This document shows, one piece after another, positions 17,156 to 26,491 of a stretch of DNA of 64,000 nt; positions within the stretch are counted from its first letter, which is position 1, and every line of letters begins with the position of its first letter. Position numbers and translations under genes: made by a program. Below the pieces are notes generated by a model. It saw only the letters and a program-made list of their open reading frames with translations. It ran no database searches and was not told the origin of the DNA. Origin of the DNA: Spirochaeta sp. UBA5339 (GTDB lineage: Bacteria; Spirochaetota; Spirochaetia; DSM-2461); NCBI GenBank assembly GCA_002408085.1, contig DHQL01000021.1, forward strand, positions 68,827 to 132,826. The letters run 5' to 3'.

Positions 17156-18396
17156 GACAGACTCCAGGGGATTACCGCGTTGACGGAGAATCCTGTTGAT
17201 GTGTTTTTATAGGAAAGCTCACCCCTGACCTCAGCAAGCCGTTCGCTCATCCCTTTCAGGCCGATACCCTGCTCAATATCATGGCTCCCTCTGCCGTTGT
17301 CCTCTATGCTGATATTGATCTGTTCGTCGGCAACCCTGAAGTGGATTTCAATGCATTTGGCATCACCATGGGTCAGGGCATTGGTCATGGCCTCCTGGAG
17401 CAGACGGTAGATCACGTGGTCTATCTCTCTGCTGAGATTCCAGGGCAGATTGCCGAACTCTACCCTTACATCCACTCCTGTGGATTCTGAGAAGATCTCT
17501 GTCAGATGATTGATGGATTCGATGCTGTTCTTCTCCTTCACCTTTGTGTTTCGGAGGACCCTGAGTGACTGGCGGATCTCCTCATGACCCGTCCGGGTCA
17601 GATCACGGGCCTGAAGCAGCAGGGTTTCCAGTTTATCGGGATCACTCTTTACCAGGTCCGTACTGGCCTCGAGCATCATCAGCAGGTTCGTCATTGTGTA
17701 CCCCACGGTATCATGAATCTCCCGGGTCAGCTTGAGGCGTTCGTTGATCATGCTCTTCTCTTCGGCGAGGTTGGCATACTCCTGGAGACCGCTGTTTGAG
17801 ACCGAGAGTTTCTGAATAATTCCCTTCTGGTTCTTAAGATTGTCCCTGTCCTTCAGAAGTATATTGTGAGCGTTTCTGATGATCAGGCTCATGGACGAGA
17901 ACATCAGGGTCAGAATCACAAGGGATATCTTCAGGTCCCAGCCCCTGGCCTCCATCTCCAATCCCCAGAAAATCTCATTGTAGCTGGTTGTAAGAATGCT
18001 GAATACCAGAAAGCCCGTCAGCACCACCGTTTCGGCTGAACTGAGAAAGAGAATTGCCTCGAGAAGCATAATGACAATCAGGAAAAACTCAAACCAGATA
18101 TTTCCGCTGAAGGGTTTGGTCATTATGTACTTGCAGCCCATCTGCAGTACAAAGATCAGGGCTATAACAACTCCGCGGTTTTTTGATTCAACAGAGGGGA
18201 TGATGAAAATACTCAATGAGAGAATAAAGTTGAACAGAAGGAGCAGCAGGAACTGGCCGTTCCAGCTGGCGGGCAGGCTGAAGTCGGAATGGTTGAGGAT
18301 AAACAGAAGAAATATTGCCAGATTACATAGAAGAATGACCGGGAATATCGTCCATTTCTGAATTACAGGGTTGAAAAAAAACATGGTGTTCTTCAT
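17152..18396 (-). CDS. Membrane sensor histidine kinase (NarX/DesK type)
   Basis: 414-residue sensor kinase. The first about 180 residues are mostly hydrophobic (five or six membrane helices) with no large extracellular loop, so sensing is probably within or near the membrane. A coiled-coil linker leads to the HisKA_3 dimerisation domain with the phospho-acceptor His in LTREIHDTVGYTM (about residue 230). The ATPase domain has the N-box (LLQEAMTNALTHGDA) and the G-boxes (IEDNGRGS, GIGLKGMSERL). It phosphorylates the response regulator encoded immediately after it. The stimulus is unknown; the ABC importer downstream suggests carbohydrate availability or membrane state. Confidence 0.9.
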   Translation of the reverse strand: MKNTMFFFNPVIQKWTIFPVILLCNLAIFLLFILNHSDFSLPASWNGQFLLLLLFNFILSLSIFIIPSVESKNRGVVIALIFVLQMGCKYIMTKPFSGNIWFEFFLIVIMLLEAILFLSSAETVVLTGFLVFSILTTSYNEIFWGLEMEARGWDLKISLVILTLMFSSMSLIIRNAHNILLKDRDNLKNQKGIIQKLSVSNSGLQEYANLAEEKSMINERLKLTREIHDTVGYTMTNLLMMLEASTDLVKSDPDKLETLLLQARDLTRTGHEEIRQSLRVLRNTKVKEKNSIESINHLTEIFSESTGVDVRVEFGNLPWNLSREIDHVIYRLLQEAMTNALTHGDAKCIEIHFRVADEQINISIEDNGRGSHDIEQGIGLKGMSERLAEVRGELSYKNTSTGFSVNAVIPWSLS

Positions 18397-18499
18397 CAGG
18401 TTTTATTTAATAACGGAAGGGCATATTAGTCAAACAGACATTTTATTTACTGAGTCCCCGGGGATGCATTAGAATTAACAGGGAATAACAGGTATCTCA

Positions 18500-20776
18500 A
18501 TGGACAGCAGTAACTATCAAAGAGAAGTACGCATAGACAGAATCAATAACAATGTTGGCAAAGCGGTTTTTGCCAACCTGCTGATGTCGGTGCTCTTGTT
18601 TTTTATTTTCTCAGACAGAATCTCAGGGCATCCCTATCCCGCTGCTCTTCTGCTTTTCAATATTGTTATCAATCTGGCCCGTATTGTTTATATCAGGATG
18701 ATCAATTCCGGGAGGCTGGACAAATTCAGTTCGGCAGCCTTTGCATGGCATCATCTGAGCATCTTGTTTTCATCTCTTTGCTGGGGGCTCCTTTTTCTCC
18801 ACTTATATATCTTCATGGATGCCACCAGAATTCTTCTGCTTCTGGTCATGCTCTTTGGAATGACTACAGGGGGAGTCATAAACCTCTCTTCCCGTTTTTT
18901 CCTGTCTGTGATCTATTTCAATATGATTCTCCTGCCTCTGGTTTCCTACTCACTGTTCTTTGTGGATAACGACTACTCCAACCATACAGTAATGTTTCTG
19001 ATCTACTACTTTTTCCTTCTCTTCTGGTCCTATCAGCTCAGCCGGGAGGTTAACGCCAACCTGGGGCTCAGGGTGAGGCACCTGAGCAGCCGGGATAAAT
19101 TCCTCCTCAATGAGAAACGGTACAAGACCATTTTTGAAGAAGCTCCCACGGGAATCCTCTACTACAACAGGGATCTTGTGATTCAAAATTGCAACAGCAG
19201 TGCGGTGCTTATTCTTCAGGCGGAACAGGATCAGCTGATAGGCCTGGATATTAATACTATTTCCGATAAGAGGGTTCTGCCCGCCATTAAAGAACCTTTA
19301 AGGAATGAGAAGGGGTATTATGAAGGACCCTATCACACCTCATTGTCTGACAGTCAGCTCTGGGTCTCACTGAAAACGAGCCCCCTTACAGGCCGGGATT
19401 CGGAACTGATCGGTGGTGTTGCCATTATAGAGGATCTTACAAGCCGGAACCGGATCAAACAGGAAATCGAGTATCTGGCCTACCATGACAGTCTGACCAG
19501 GCTGCCCAACCGGAAGCTGATGATAGACCGTCTGGAGCAGGCCCTGCGGAGTGCACAGCGCCACGGCCATCTGGGAGCTCTGCTCTTTCTGGATCTGGAT
19601 AAGTTCAAGCTCATCAACGATACCCAGGGACATCGGATGGGAGATCTTCTTCTTGTGGAGGTCGCCGGCAGGCTCAGGAAACTGCTTCGGGAAGAGGATA
19701 CCGTTTCCAGACTCGGGGGGGATGAATTTGTGGTTCTTCTGCCCAACCTGGACAGTAACACCGAAAAGGCCCTGCAGTATACCAATCTTGTAAACAGCAA
19801 GATTCATGATGCCCTGTCAGAGCCAATGACCATTGATGGTCAGGTCATTCAGTCCTCCACCAGCATCGGGGTCTATATCTTTACAAGAGAGGACAGTTCT
19901 GCGGATCACATTCTCAAGTCCGCCGATACGGCCATGTACAATGCCAAGGATCTCGGCCGGAACAGAAGCAGCTACTTCCACTCCGGCATGGAAGAGGTGA
20001 TCCGTCAGAAGGTGGTTCTGGAGATAGAGCTCAAAGAGGCCCTGAAGAGGGATGAGCTGGAGATCTACTTTCAGCCCATAGTGGAAACGGGAAGCGGGAA
20101 AATTGTAGCCGCCGAGGCTCTGCTCCGCTGGAACCACCGGGAGAAGGGATTTATCTCTCCCCAGGAGATTGTTGATGCGGCGGAAAACTCAAATCAGATC
20201 GTTCCTCTGGGGGACTGGATTGTGGAGAGGGTTCTCTCCCTCTACGGACGCTGGCTGGAGAAAGATCTTGTCTCTCTGGACTATATCTCCATCAATATCA
20301 GCATCAAGCAGATACTGCAGTCGGGATTTGCCAAAAAGATGATCAAAGCTGTCCGGGCTTCGAATGTCCCCATGGAAAAAATTGTTCTTGAAATAACAGA
20401 GAGCGTTCTTATCTCCGACTTTGACAGGACCGTCAAGGCCATCAGGACCCTCCGGAAGGAGGGAATCCGCTTTGCCCTTGACGACTTCGGCACCGGCTAC
20501 TCCTCCCTGAGCTACCTGAAGCGCCTTCCCATGGACAAGCTGAAGATAGACCGCAGCTTTACCCAGTCCCTGCTGACAAACAGGGACGACTTTATCCTGG
20601 TCGAAACCATCCTCAGCATCGCCGATTACTTTCAGCTTGATGTGATCACAGAGGGGGTGGAGGAGCAGGCCCAGGTGGACAAACTTAAAGAGATGGGCTG
20701 TCCCCTCTATCAGGGCTATTTCTGCAGTAAACCGGTGCCTCCCGAGGATTTTCTCAAGCTTCTGAAAGAGTGCTGA
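18500..20776 (+). CDS. GGDEF-EAL cyclic-di-GMP enzyme with membrane and PAS domains
   Basis: 758-residue inner-membrane protein. Order: hydrophobic N-terminal sensor region with several membrane helices (about 20-185), a PAS domain (about 205-320, YKTIFEEAPTGILYYNRD), a diguanylate cyclase domain with intact GGDEF (RLGGDEFVVLLP, near 406), and a phosphodiesterase domain with intact EAL (AAEALLRWNH, near 540) and DDFGTGYSSL. Both active-site motifs are intact, so synthesis, breakdown, or switching between them is possible. An RxxD inhibitory site is not evident just before GGDEF. It is divergent from the histidine kinase and convergent with the ABC exporter; it stands alone. Confidence 0.93.
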   Translation: MDSSNYQREVRIDRINNNVGKAVFANLLMSVLLFFIFSDRISGHPYPAALLLFNIVINLARIVYIRMINSGRLDKFSSAAFAWHHLSILFSSLCWGLLFLHLYIFMDATRILLLLVMLFGMTTGGVINLSSRFFLSVIYFNMILLPLVSYSLFFVDNDYSNHTVMFLIYYFFLLFWSYQLSREVNANLGLRVRHLSSRDKFLLNEKRYKTIFEEAPTGILYYNRDLVIQNCNSSAVLILQAEQDQLIGLDINTISDKRVLPAIKEPLRNEKGYYEGPYHTSLSDSQLWVSLKTSPLTGRDSELIGGVAIIEDLTSRNRIKQEIEYLAYHDSLTRLPNRKLMIDRLEQALRSAQRHGHLGALLFLDLDKFKLINDTQGHRMGDLLLVEVAGRLRKLLREEDTVSRLGGDEFVVLLPNLDSNTEKALQYTNLVNSKIHDALSEPMTIDGQVIQSSTSIGVYIFTREDSSADHILKSADTAMYNAKDLGRNRSSYFHSGMEEVIRQKVVLEIELKEALKRDELEIYFQPIVETGSGKIVAAEALLRWNHREKGFISPQEIVDAAENSNQIVPLGDWIVERVLSLYGRWLEKDLVSLDYISINISIKQILQSGFAKKMIKAVRASNVPMEKIVLEITESVLISDFDRTVKAIRTLRKEGIRFALDDFGTGYSSLSYLKRLPMDKLKIDRSFTQSLLTNRDDFILVETILSIADYFQLDVITEGVEEQAQVDKLKEMGCPLYQGYFCSKPVPPEDFLKLLKEC

Positions 20777-20829
20777 AGAGTCTTGAAAAGGCTCGCTGCT
20801 GAGGCTCTGCAGGCGCCTCCGCAGGTGGA

Positions 20830-22611
20830 TTATTCCGAGGCTGCCACCAGGGTTCCCTTGTCGGCCAGAGACTTGTAGTAGCCCTCAAGTGCCAGAAGTT
20901 CCCCGTGACTTCCCTGTTCCACAATCTCCCCCTGTTTCATCACATAGATTCGGTCGGCCATCTGAATGGTGGATAGCCGGTGGGCGATAATAACGGTGGT
21001 GCGGTTCCGGGAGAGCTTCCAGAGGGCCTCCTGAATCAGGGCTTCGGACTCATTGTCCAGGGCGCTTGTGGCCTCATCGAGGATCAGAAGCTCCGGGTCC
21101 TTCAGAAATACCCTGGCAATGGATATCCTCTGCTTCTGCCCTCCTGAAAGAAGAACACCCCGTTCTCCAACCTGGGTCTCAAGGCCCTCGGGAAGGGTGG
21201 CAATAAAGTCGGTCAGGTTGGCCATCTCAAGGGCTTCTGTCAGCTCATTTTCACTTGCATCGGCCTTTCCGTAGCAGATATTCTCCCGGATGGTGCCGTC
21301 AAAGAGAAAGACGTTCTGCTGAACGATACCGATGGAGCGTCTAAGGCTCTCCTGGCTGACTTCAGATACATTCTGACCGTCAATCTCGATGGCTCCGCTC
21401 ACGGCCTCATAGAACCGGGGGATCAGAGCGGCGAGGGTACTCTTTCCGGCTCCCGACTCTCCCGCCAGGGCAACTGTCTCTCCGGCCTTTATATCCATGG
21501 TGATATTACGGAGCACAGGCTCCGGTGACTTTTCATATCTGAAGTTCAGGTCTTTGATGCTGACCTCGGCTCCCCCGGGTTCAAAGGTCCCGGCTCCCGG
21601 TGCATCTTTAATATCAGGTTCTATATCCATAATCTCAAGGAAACGTTCGAAGGAGGACATCCCCTGCTGCATCTGCTCGGTAAAGTTGATCAAGCGGTCG
21701 ATGGGGGGCAGGATGACTCCCACATAGAGGACAAAGGCCAGAAGATCAACAATGTCCAGCATTCCTCTGAAGATCAGGATGGTTCCCCCTGCGATGATGC
21801 AGAAGTAATACATCTCCCGCAGGAACTGCATAAACGAGTGAAACCGGGCCATCTTCTGGTACATGATCTCCTTGGCCATGCGGAAGTTGAAGTTGCTGCT
21901 GTGAAACTTCTTCTTCTCCATCTCCTCGTTGGCAAAGGACTTTACCTCTCTGATTCCCTGCACCGAGTTCTCCACGGTACTGTTGATCTCGGCAATCTCC
22001 TTCCGGACCAGACGGAAACCCCGGCGCATCCTATGACCCATTACCAGTCCCCAGACCAGCATAAAGGGAAGGGGTATCATGGATATCAGGGCCAGAAAGG
22101 GGTTGAACACAAACATCATCCCGTAGGCCATAACAAGGACGACAATGGAGATCAGAAGGTCCTCGGGGGCGTGATGGGCCACCTCGGCAATCACATTGAG
22201 ATCGTTGGATATCCGGCTCATCAGGTGGCCGGTCTTTACACGGTCAAAGTAGCTGAAGGAGAGTTTCTGAATATGGCCGAAGAGGTCCCGTCTCATATCC
22301 GCCTCGATCCTTACACCGAGGATATGGCCCCATTTGACCCGGATATAGGTCAGGAATGATTTGACCGCATAGATAGCCAGCATTACCCCCAGGAGGGTGT
22401 AGATCATATTAAGATTGCCCGCAGGCAGAAAACTGTTTAACAGGGCCCTTGTGATAAAGGGGAAGATAATGGCCAGGGCCGATGCCAGAACGGCGCAGGT
22501 CATATCCAGGACAAATAGAAAGAGGTGAGGTCTGTAGTAGGAGATAAATCTTTTAAGCATGGGATTACTATAACGAATCAGCTGGCCAGTGCCAAGAAAG
22601 CCCCGGGGCAT
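20830..22611 (-). CDS. ABC exporter, fused permease-ATPase (MsbA/LmrA type)
   Basis: 593-residue half-transporter expected to work as a homodimer in the inner membrane. Six-helix type-1 exporter domain (about 20-320) precedes the nucleotide-binding domain: Walker A ALAGESGAGKSTLAAL, signature LLSGGQKQRISIARV, Walker B ELLILDEATSALD, and the H-loop in IIAHRLST. Start is ambiguous: the ATG at 22611 is 2 bp after the stop of the TSUP gene, whereas the ATG at 22560 begins with MLKRFISYYRPH, the usual start of such exporters. It is the last of three same-strand genes with the sulfatase maturase and the TSUP exporter, but whether it shares their role is unclear; substrate unknown. Confidence 0.88.
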   Translation of the reverse strand: MPRGFLGTGQLIRYSNPMLKRFISYYRPHLFLFVLDMTCAVLASALAIIFPFITRALLNSFLPAGNLNMIYTLLGVMLAIYAVKSFLTYIRVKWGHILGVRIEADMRRDLFGHIQKLSFSYFDRVKTGHLMSRISNDLNVIAEVAHHAPEDLLISIVVLVMAYGMMFVFNPFLALISMIPLPFMLVWGLVMGHRMRRGFRLVRKEIAEINSTVENSVQGIREVKSFANEEMEKKKFHSSNFNFRMAKEIMYQKMARFHSFMQFLREMYYFCIIAGGTILIFRGMLDIVDLLAFVLYVGVILPPIDRLINFTEQMQQGMSSFERFLEIMDIEPDIKDAPGAGTFEPGGAEVSIKDLNFRYEKSPEPVLRNITMDIKAGETVALAGESGAGKSTLAALIPRFYEAVSGAIEIDGQNVSEVSQESLRRSIGIVQQNVFLFDGTIRENICYGKADASENELTEALEMANLTDFIATLPEGLETQVGERGVLLSGGQKQRISIARVFLKDPELLILDEATSALDNESEALIQEALWKLSRNRTTVIIAHRLSTIQMADRIYVMKQGEIVEQGSHGELLALEGYYKSLADKGTLVAASE

Positions 22612-22613
22612 TT

Positions 22614-23405
22614 TCAGGGCAGAAGGGCAAAGCTGTTAACCGTATTGAATAGGGATATTCCTATAATAATCACCATCACAAAACTGAAGAGATAGTCCAC
22701 CTGGCGGTTGCTCATTCTTCTGGACAGATGAGAGCCCGTAAGACCTCCCGTAATCCCCCCTGCAATCATCAGCAGCAGGACAAGAAGTGAGAACTCGGGG
22801 ACATTCCCTGAGGCAATGGTAAAGATCAGGTTTGTCAGCTGGGAACAGAAGATGATAAAGATCGAGTTCAGCGCAGCGGTCTTGGAGTCCATGGAGAAGA
22901 AGAGGTAGAGGACCGCCAGGTTGATGGGACCTCCGCCGATTCCAAGAAACGAGGCGATACCGCCCAGGACCAGACCTGTTAACAGGCTGAAGGCGCTGTT
23001 TTTGAGATTCAGGGAGGAGATCCTTTCCTTGTATATGGTGAAGAAGAGTACTGCCAGGGTCAGGATGGCCAGAATCAGGGACTGGGTTCCGGAAACGGCG
23101 CTGTCACTGGCAAAGCTTTTCTGGATCATATCGAAAAGATGCTTACCAGCCAGGCCTCCCAGAACGCCTCCCGCCGCAAGAAAAGAACTGACTCTTCTGT
23201 CCAGCTTGATTTCCGACTTTCTGCTGCGGATCAGTGTCACAACAGTCATGGCCAGAACCGTATTTCCCGACAGGAAACTGATGATTCCAACGGGGTAGTG
23301 AGTCAGCACATCCAGGGCGGGTTTGATAATCACCCCGCCGCCGATGCCGCTGATGGCTCCGACGATGGAGGCTGTAAAACTTATTAAAAAATCGATCAGG
23401 GCCAT
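22614..23405 (-). CDS. TSUP (TauE/SafE) family anion exporter
   Basis: 263-residue membrane protein with about eight hydrophobic helices in two homologous halves, the pattern of the TauE/SafE (TSUP) family of sulfite, sulfonate or other anion exporters. Each half starts with a Gly-rich motif: GAISGIGGGVIIKPAL and GIASFLGIGGGPINLAV. It lies 32 bp after the sulfatase maturase gene on the same strand, and across the divergent promoter region from a sulfatase operon. This suggests removal of sulfate or sulfite released by the sulfatase; that link is inference from position. Confidence 0.85.
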   Translation of the reverse strand: MALIDFLISFTASIVGAISGIGGGVIIKPALDVLTHYPVGIISFLSGNTVLAMTVVTLIRSRKSEIKLDRRVSSFLAAGGVLGGLAGKHLFDMIQKSFASDSAVSGTQSLILAILTLAVLFFTIYKERISSLNLKNSAFSLLTGLVLGGIASFLGIGGGPINLAVLYLFFSMDSKTAALNSIFIIFCSQLTNLIFTIASGNVPEFSLLVLLLMIAGGITGGLTGSHLSRRMSNRQVDYLFSFVMVIIIGISLFNTVNSFALLP

Positions 23406-23437
23406 TTCCGGTTTTTCCTTTAATTGTGCCGGGAGTC

Positions 23438-24700
23438 TTACTTCCCGTGGCAGCTCTTGTATTTTTTTCCGCTCAAACAGGGGCAGGGATCATTCCTGTT
23501 GATGGTTCTGGCATACTCCTGGGGAATCCGGAAGTACTTTTTGTAAAAAGACGCAGGCTCTCTGTTTTTCAGGGCAGCAGCCATGGCGGCATAAACTGCG
23601 GCGGTTCTGTCATAGTAGTAATAGAATCCTTCGCAGAGCCAGTTCTGCATTCCTCCCGTCTTTTTCACAAGGCGGTCCTTGGGGCACCCTCCATAGCAGA
23701 GGGGCAGATAGGCACAGTTCAGACACTCCTTCGACAGGGCATCGTACTTGTCCATCCCGAACCTGACCTGTTTTTCACTGTTAACAATGTCCGCAAGGGA
23801 ATCTGAGATATTGCCCAGATAGTTCTCCTCTGTCACAAAATGATCGCAGCTGTACACATTGCCGTTATGCTCAATGGCCATGGCCTTGCCGCAGTACTTC
23901 CCATGGACACAGAGGGAGGAGGGCAGCCCCATATACTGTCCCAGGGTCAGATCAAAGTGCTGTACATAGATTCTGCCGATATCCTCTTTCAGCCACTGTT
24001 GAAAGACAGCTGTCAGAAATTTACCCCAGTCCAGAGGAGCTACGGTTCTTCCACCCACCGGTTTCCTGCCCATGGACGGTTCTACGATGGGAATAAACTG
24101 GATATAACCTGAACCGGCATCCTTCAGGAAGTTGTAGACCTCCAGGGGATGCTTTGAGTTATCGTCCTGCACTACCGTCAGGGTATTAAACTCCACGCTG
24201 TGCTTCTTGAGCTTTTCAATTCCTGCCATAACCTGATGGAAACTGCCTTTCCCGCTGCGGTTCAGGCGGTATCTGTTATGGAGTTCCTCCGGGCCGTCTA
24301 TGCTGATTCCAACAAGAAAATCGTTCTCTTTAAAGAAACGGGCCATCTCATCGGTAATAAGGGTGCCGTTGGTCTGGATGCTGTTGCTAATCTTGATATT
24401 CCGGATGTTGTGTTTCTTCTGGAGACGTAAAACATCCTCAAAAAATCCTGTGCCCAGAAGGGTGGGCTCTCCCCCCTGCCAGGCAAACACCACCTCCTGA
24501 GCAGTCGGGGGCTGGCTCTGGATATACTCCTTCACATAGCGCTCCAGCACCTTCGGGCTCATGATGTACTCTTTCTTCTTTTCATGAAAGAAGAGCTCCT
24601 CTTTGCTCAGGTAGAAGCAGTAGGCGCAGTGGAGGTTGCAAAGGGGGCCGATGGGCTTGGTGATCAGATTAAAGGGGTATTGGCTTACTTTTGATTCCAT
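23438..24700 (-). CDS. Anaerobic sulfatase-maturating radical SAM enzyme with SEC-C tail
   Basis: 420-residue cytoplasmic radical SAM protein that converts the active-site Cys (or Ser) of sulfatases to formylglycine. The SAM cluster motif is near the start: C21, C25 and C28 in PLCNLHCAYCFY. WQGGEPTLLG follows, and a Cys-rich SPASM region for auxiliary clusters is seen in the C-terminal half (CGKAMAIEHNGNVYSCDHF; CLNCAYLPLCYGGCPKDR). The last 20 residues are a SEC-C zinc-binding motif (DPCPCLSGKKYKSC). It is divergent from the tctCBA-sulfatase operon, whose sulfatase is the obvious substrate, and is followed by the TSUP exporter. Confidence 0.92.
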   Translation of the reverse strand: MESKVSQYPFNLITKPIGPLCNLHCAYCFYLSKEELFFHEKKKEYIMSPKVLERYVKEYIQSQPPTAQEVVFAWQGGEPTLLGTGFFEDVLRLQKKHNIRNIKISNSIQTNGTLITDEMARFFKENDFLVGISIDGPEELHNRYRLNRSGKGSFHQVMAGIEKLKKHSVEFNTLTVVQDDNSKHPLEVYNFLKDAGSGYIQFIPIVEPSMGRKPVGGRTVAPLDWGKFLTAVFQQWLKEDIGRIYVQHFDLTLGQYMGLPSSLCVHGKYCGKAMAIEHNGNVYSCDHFVTEENYLGNISDSLADIVNSEKQVRFGMDKYDALSKECLNCAYLPLCYGGCPKDRLVKKTGGMQNWLCEGFYYYYDRTAAVYAAMAAALKNREPASFYKKYFRIPQEYARTINRNDPCPCLSGKKYKSCHGK

Positions 24701-24752
24701 GAGGTCCTTTTAAGGATCATTTTATAATTTCCCTGGGGGATGAGTCAATTTA

Positions 24753-24773
24753 CCACAGGAAGTCTTCTTGTGG
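24753..24773. promoter_or_regulatory. Inverted repeat between maturase and transporter genes
   Basis: A 21-bp inverted repeat with 9-base arms (one G-T pair) and a 3-base centre: CCACAGGAA at 24753 and TTCTTGTGG ending at 24773. It lies in the 205-bp region between two divergent genes and has no T-tract on either side. It is a candidate operator for the GntR/LacI-type regulator at the end of the operon. Confidence 0.35.
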
Positions 24774-24905
24774 GGGGCCGTTCTGACAACTTGTTGGAAA
24801 TTGAATAAGACCATACAACTTTAAGCTAAGGGAGTACTTATTTGTCTTGCCAGATGCAGGATCACTGGTAAACTGGCTTCAGAATCAAACAAATTGGAGG
24901 AATCT

Positions 24906-25871
24906 ATGAGAAAAGTTGTAATGTCTATGATTGTTATGCTCCTGCTAAGTAGCGGACTATTTGCAAACGGACAGTCTGAAGGACCCAGTGCCGAGAACTG
25001 GCCTGAAGGTCCTGTTACCATTATCTGCCCCTGGGCAGTAGGAGGAGTGGCTGACATGGTTAACCGGAAGGCCGCCACCTTCGGGCCTGAATACCTCGGT
25101 GTTCCTGTTCTTGCTACCAATGAACTTGGTGCCGGAGGAAACGTTGCTCTGACAAATTTTCTGAAAAACCAGCCCAACTCTGAAAACCTGATCTTCGGAG
25201 CTGAAGGAGCTTTCTCTATCGCCCCCAATATTGATGGAGCCGATGCACTTCATTTTAGCTACGATGATTATGAACCCATCATTAATCTCTACTCATCTAT
25301 CTTTGTTCTGACAGCCGATGCCTCTATGGGCATTACCGATCTGGAAAGCCTAAAGGCTTACGGGAAGGGAAAGAAGGTCAAGGTCGCTGTAAACGGTGTG
25401 GCCAGTTCTGAGGCCTTCCTGGCTATGGCTCTTTTCGGAGAACTGGGTCTTGATCTGGAACTTGTAAGCTATAATGGTGCAAACCTTGCCCTGGATGCGG
25501 CAGCCAAGGGCGAAACCGCATTTGCCATTTCCCACCAGTCACAGGCAAGAGGAAGCGTAGAAGCAGGCGTTCTTAATCCTGTAGTCATGTTTGATGAGGC
25601 TGGAGTAGACAATGACATATTCAAGGGTGTGAAGGGTGTAGGAGAGTACGGTTACAGTGGCTATTTTCGGAACCGCTGCTTTATACTGGCCCGCAAAGGA
25701 ACTGATCCTGTGGTTATCAGCAAGATAAGAGATGCCTATCTGTCCATTCTGGATGAGCCTGAAATGGTTGAGTTCTACAACTCACTGATGATCGAAGTTG
25801 ATCCCCTTAACACCCAACTGATCAACAAGCACATCGACGATGTAACACTCATCGTTCAAAGCAACCGTTAA
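24906..25871 (+). CDS. tctC: TctC/Bug-family solute-binding protein
   Basis: 321-residue periplasmic receptor of the tripartite tricarboxylate transporter (TTT) class. Signal peptide MRKVVMSMIVMLLLSSGLFA ends in a spirochaete-like ANGQSE. Family features are the early PVTIICPWAVGGVADMVNR stretch and VLATNELGAGGNVALTNF. The frame opens at a TTG at 24894, but that codon lies at the edge of the GGAGG ribosome site (24896-24900); the ATG at 24906 is the start. TTT receptors bind small carboxylates and related anions; here the sulfatase in the same operon suggests a sulfated or sulfonated carboxylate, which is inference. Confidence 0.9.
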   Translation: MRKVVMSMIVMLLLSSGLFANGQSEGPSAENWPEGPVTIICPWAVGGVADMVNRKAATFGPEYLGVPVLATNELGAGGNVALTNFLKNQPNSENLIFGAEGAFSIAPNIDGADALHFSYDDYEPIINLYSSIFVLTADASMGITDLESLKAYGKGKKVKVAVNGVASSEAFLAMALFGELGLDLELVSYNGANLALDAAAKGETAFAISHQSQARGSVEAGVLNPVVMFDEAGVDNDIFKGVKGVGEYGYSGYFRNRCFILARKGTDPVVISKIRDAYLSILDEPEMVEFYNSLMIEVDPLNTQLINKHIDDVTLIVQSNR

Positions 25872-25926
25872 TTCGATCAATTTGAAGAGAGTCCTCTCCG
25901 GAGGGCTCTCCTGGAAAAGGGAATAT

Positions 25927-26469
25927 ATGAAAAATACATGCGAAAAACCCACCTTAACGGCATTGAGTTTCAAATACGATGCCTTTATCGACCAATGTGC
26001 CGGTATTCTGGAAAACAGAACCCTGAAACTCTATCCGGGACCCACGGGATCGGTTCTGTTTGCAACCCTTGGGATACTTATTCTGGTTCTGATTCCCTCT
26101 CAGATAAAAGTGAGAGCCGATCAGACCATCAATGCCCGCACGTTTCCGGCTATCCTGGCCTGGATCATGCTGGTATGCTCCGCATTCAATATGATTAATG
26201 ACGGTATCAGGGTGATACGTAGGCAAAAACTTCCTTTTATCGAGATGAACCTTTTAAACGAGGTAAAAGCCATGATCATCCTGCTCTTTCTGGTCATTTA
26301 TGCCCTGCTAATGCCTCTTGCTGGTTTCAGTATCGCATCGGTGGTCTTTGCTCTGCTGATGCTTTTATATTTTAGGGTAAAAGAGTGGAAGTACTATCTC
26401 CTTGTCACCGTTCTTGCTTTAGGAATCGGATTTCTCTTCAAGAATGTGCTGAATGTACGGCTTCCCTAG
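25927..26469 (+). CDS. tctB: TctB-type small membrane subunit
   Basis: 180-residue inner-membrane protein with four hydrophobic helices, the expected size and layout of the small TTT subunit (GPTGSVLFATLGILILVLIP; later IILLFLVIYALLMPLAGF and FKNVLNVRLP at the end). The frame is open from a TTG at 25882; the ATG at 25927 is preferred because AAAAGGGA lies just before it and a soluble N-terminus is expected. It sits between the receptor and the large channel gene, 55 bp after the former. It has little sequence conservation, so the assignment rests on context and topology. Confidence 0.82.
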   Translation: MKNTCEKPTLTALSFKYDAFIDQCAGILENRTLKLYPGPTGSVLFATLGILILVLIPSQIKVRADQTINARTFPAILAWIMLVCSAFNMINDGIRVIRRQKLPFIEMNLLNEVKAMIILLFLVIYALLMPLAGFSIASVVFALLMLLYFRVKEWKYYLLVTVLALGIGFLFKNVLNVRLP

Positions 26470-26491
26470 AAGCTTCAGGAAGGAATACCAT

